Assembly: GCF_041146795.1 (NCBI RefSeq)
Contig: NC_135185.1
Location: 30,182,529-30,246,528, forward strand
Length of the DNA: 64,000 nt
Origin: Maylandia zebra
Taxonomy: Eukaryota > Chordata > Actinopteri > Cichliformes > Cichlidae
Direction: 5' to 3'
Under the pieces are notes generated by a model. That model was not told the origin of the DNA. It worked only from the letters and a program-made list of their open reading frames with translations, and did not search any database. Positions within the stretch are counted from its first letter, which is position 1. Each line of letters opens with the position of its first letter. A program made the translations under genes and the position numbers. Positions 61,750 to 64,000 of this stretch are shown here, piece after piece.

Positions 61750-64000
61750 GACATTTCTAAACTTCCCTCTTGCTTGGTCGTCTAACTCTATTCAGCATCT
61801 AAAGTGTCGGCCGGTTTTCTTCTTTTTTCTTTCTTCTACGCCTCCTCCCAGCGGTTCTATTTTGCATTGTTGCATAAGAGTCCTTTTCGAATCAGGTTCT
61901 TAATATAGCCTCTGAAATGTGTGATCACGTGAGCCACCATTCCCACTTTGCAAACGCATCTGATTTGTATCGTGAAATGATCGCCCTGCTTCTAACTTTC
62001 GCACCTTCACAGTGAAACGATTAGGTGTTATTCTCGCTGAGAGCGCCCACTAAAGATAAAAACACAACACGGAAACATTTTTGTAAAGCGTTCCTTCTGC
62101 TACATTAATTTTTAGGGTTTCCCATTCTTCGCATGAGTCCAGCTGTATCACTAGTTTCGAGAAGATTTGCCAATTTAATTTTATTGTCTCCTGTCCCAGC
62201 ACGGCTCTGAACTGGTTCCAAATATAGCCCAGGAGTAAGCCACTATCAAATTCATTGCACATTTAGATTTGATTAATATTTTAGACAAATCCCATGCATT
62301 TATCATGAGACTGCCAATTTGGATGTGCCTTTCACCCCACTCCCAGGAGCTGCTCTTGATTACATACTGCAATTTATCATGGTAAATACAGCTTGCATAA
62401 CATTCATGTAGATGTATTTCCCATGCAGGCAAATTGGTAACATAATAGATTACACACAGGAAAAATGGGAATCAGATCATACTCTAGAATAATATAATAA
62501 TTATACTGATCAGAGGAGCTATAGCATTTACAGGGACTCAGTCTGTAGTTTAGGGGCATGAAAAACACACTTAAATCTGTCTATCAGGGGACATCATGCT
62601 GTGGCAAAAAGTAAAAGACTGATATAGTGCCATTGAACACCGGACACATATCTTATTCAGAAGGAGCACTCTGTTCCACAGGCTCATAAAAATGTCTGGA
62701 GTTAATAATGTGCGAGCCCAGGCTCTGTCACTTTCACTGGGAGATGCATTAAGGCGCTGATGGACACTTTATGGGGGAAACATGGGGCTGCATTCATAAG
62801 ACTGGGCTCACATGAGCTGCTTCTCTTTTAGAGTCACCTTGTGTTCACATGCACGAGGCGACATGGCATAACAGCCCAGCCGTCTCTGTGATGGATACCA
62901 CTCCCTCAGGAGACGAGTATATTAGAAGAGGGGGTGAAGGGGCGAGGCGGAACCTGTAACAGTTTCCTTCCTCCTTCTCCTCCTTCTTTCTTTATTTCTT
63001 GTTCTCTGTCTCTCTCCTTCTCATTCTCTCCCTTCACTTTCATTCACTGCAGGAAAAAGGAACATTGTCTAATGAGGATCTGATTCAAAATGACCCACCC
63101 CTCCCGAAAGAAAAAAAATCAAGAGAGGAAACATGTAAAATATGAAATCTTGAGGAAAACCAGTCAAGCTCAATGGGGGCACATTAAGCATGGTTTATGA
63201 CAAGACAAGATTTCTCTTTAGAGGGCGCTTTTGCCAGTCTTCTTTAGATGGACTGTGAATATTTATGGTTTTCTCTGTGTCCCTTTCTTCTGCTCCATTT
63301 TCCGCTCTATATTTAGGCACTGTGTCACTACATGGCAGATGCGCTATTTGTCAAGCACCCCCCCCACCACCACCACCTTTAGAGTCATCAAATTTCAAGA
63401 AACATAAAAGATAATTAGAGCTGAATATGCAGATATGTGTGTGCTGTTAATTGGCAAAAAAAAAAAGAGAGGGGGGGGAGCAAAGGTAAAAGCGATTATA
63501 GGTTTTCACATTTACCTTTTTGTATTGATTCTCCTTCACCTGTGTTTGATATCGGAGCCGACTCTGACACCGTGAACTTTCCTAAGGCCCATTAACCAGC
63601 TTTAATCATTTAAACACTTTTGAGAATTAATCAGCTTAATCCGATTGGCAGAGAAAGTATCAAACCACTTAATTTGATCTGGCCTAGCTGGCTTCTGCGA
63701 AGAAAGGGGGTGGGGGGGTTGAGGATTTAAGCGGCTTTTCCCACGTGACCATTCTGTGTGTTATTTCATGTTTGATTAAGCACTTTTGCAAGGTCTATGC
63801 CAGCAGAGCACCTCTGACCACAGAAACAGCCCATGGGATTAGTAAGAGGCAAAAATAAACCATACTGACTGTTAGTACTTGACAGATTGCTTAATTTAGA
63901 CATGTTTGTGTATTTACTGCACTGTTTCAGACCAACAGTCCTACTTCTCTTCATTACAAGTGTGAACTAGTTCATATTTGTGGTTATTTTACCGCCCATT
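61750..64000. other. Upstream flank of syndig1l, no gene seen
   Basis: No exon, RNA gene or clear mobile element. The segment 62690-62940 is of mixed composition and repeat-poor and might be conserved. C-, A- and G-runs lie at about 63357-63480. Confidence 0.4.

Overview
The window reads as nuclear DNA of a teleost fish, probably a percomorph and possibly a cichlid (inference). The evidence is vertebrate genes split by many GT-AG introns, AT-rich intergenic DNA with long GT and TTA microsatellites, tRNA-derived SINEs and L2-like tails of fish type, Tc1/mariner debris and a Ty3/Gypsy LTR retrotransposon. No bacterial, phage or CRISPR features were seen.

Layout. 1-3427: intergenic repeats, including a nested DNA-transposon-like unit and a short retroposon with a 15-bp target duplication. 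3428-10678 (+): pomt2, 21 coding exons and 761 codons, protein O-mannosyltransferase 2. 11861-23589 (+): lin52, six coding exons and 112 codons, a DREAM/MuvB subunit whose last intron is about 9 kb. 23915-28194: repeat-poor DNA upstream of vsx2 with clustered homeodomain-type sites. 28195-33072 (+): vsx2 (chx10), a paired-like CVC homeobox gene with five coding exons. 33073-42622: a large gene-free interval. 42627-51460 (+): a full-length LTR retrotransposon inserted in that interval. 51465-55393: gene-free DNA with a dead Tc1/mariner transposase and a decayed SINE. 55394-59563 (-): syndig1l, three coding exons and 239 codons, with a probable noncoding first exon near 61415. 61700-64000: gene-free DNA upstream of syndig1l.

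All four host genes were rebuilt exon by exon. Splice phases agree throughout, and the products match the lengths and motifs known for their families. They do not form one pathway. pomt2 and lin52 are housekeeping genes, vsx2 is a developmental retinal regulator and syndig1l is a neuronal CD225-domain membrane protein. The vsx2 gene deserts and the long lin52 intron are the natural place for vsx2 control elements (inference).

The most interesting element is the LTR retrotransposon. Its two 1135-bp LTRs differ at one position that I could find, so the insertion is recent, yet gag carries an in-frame stop and the reverse transcriptase region a frameshift. Each LTR holds a 71-bp direct repeat whose copies end in a splice-donor-like and a splice-acceptor-like site. 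Each also holds a TCTCGCGAGA motif within a CGCGAG array beside a TATA-like box. The gag/pol overlap carries a GGGAAAC slippery heptamer, a 7-nt spacer and a predicted hairpin. In vsx2, two in-frame acceptors for the last exon would add or remove 21 residues next to the CVC domain. I found no clearly new multi-gene system.
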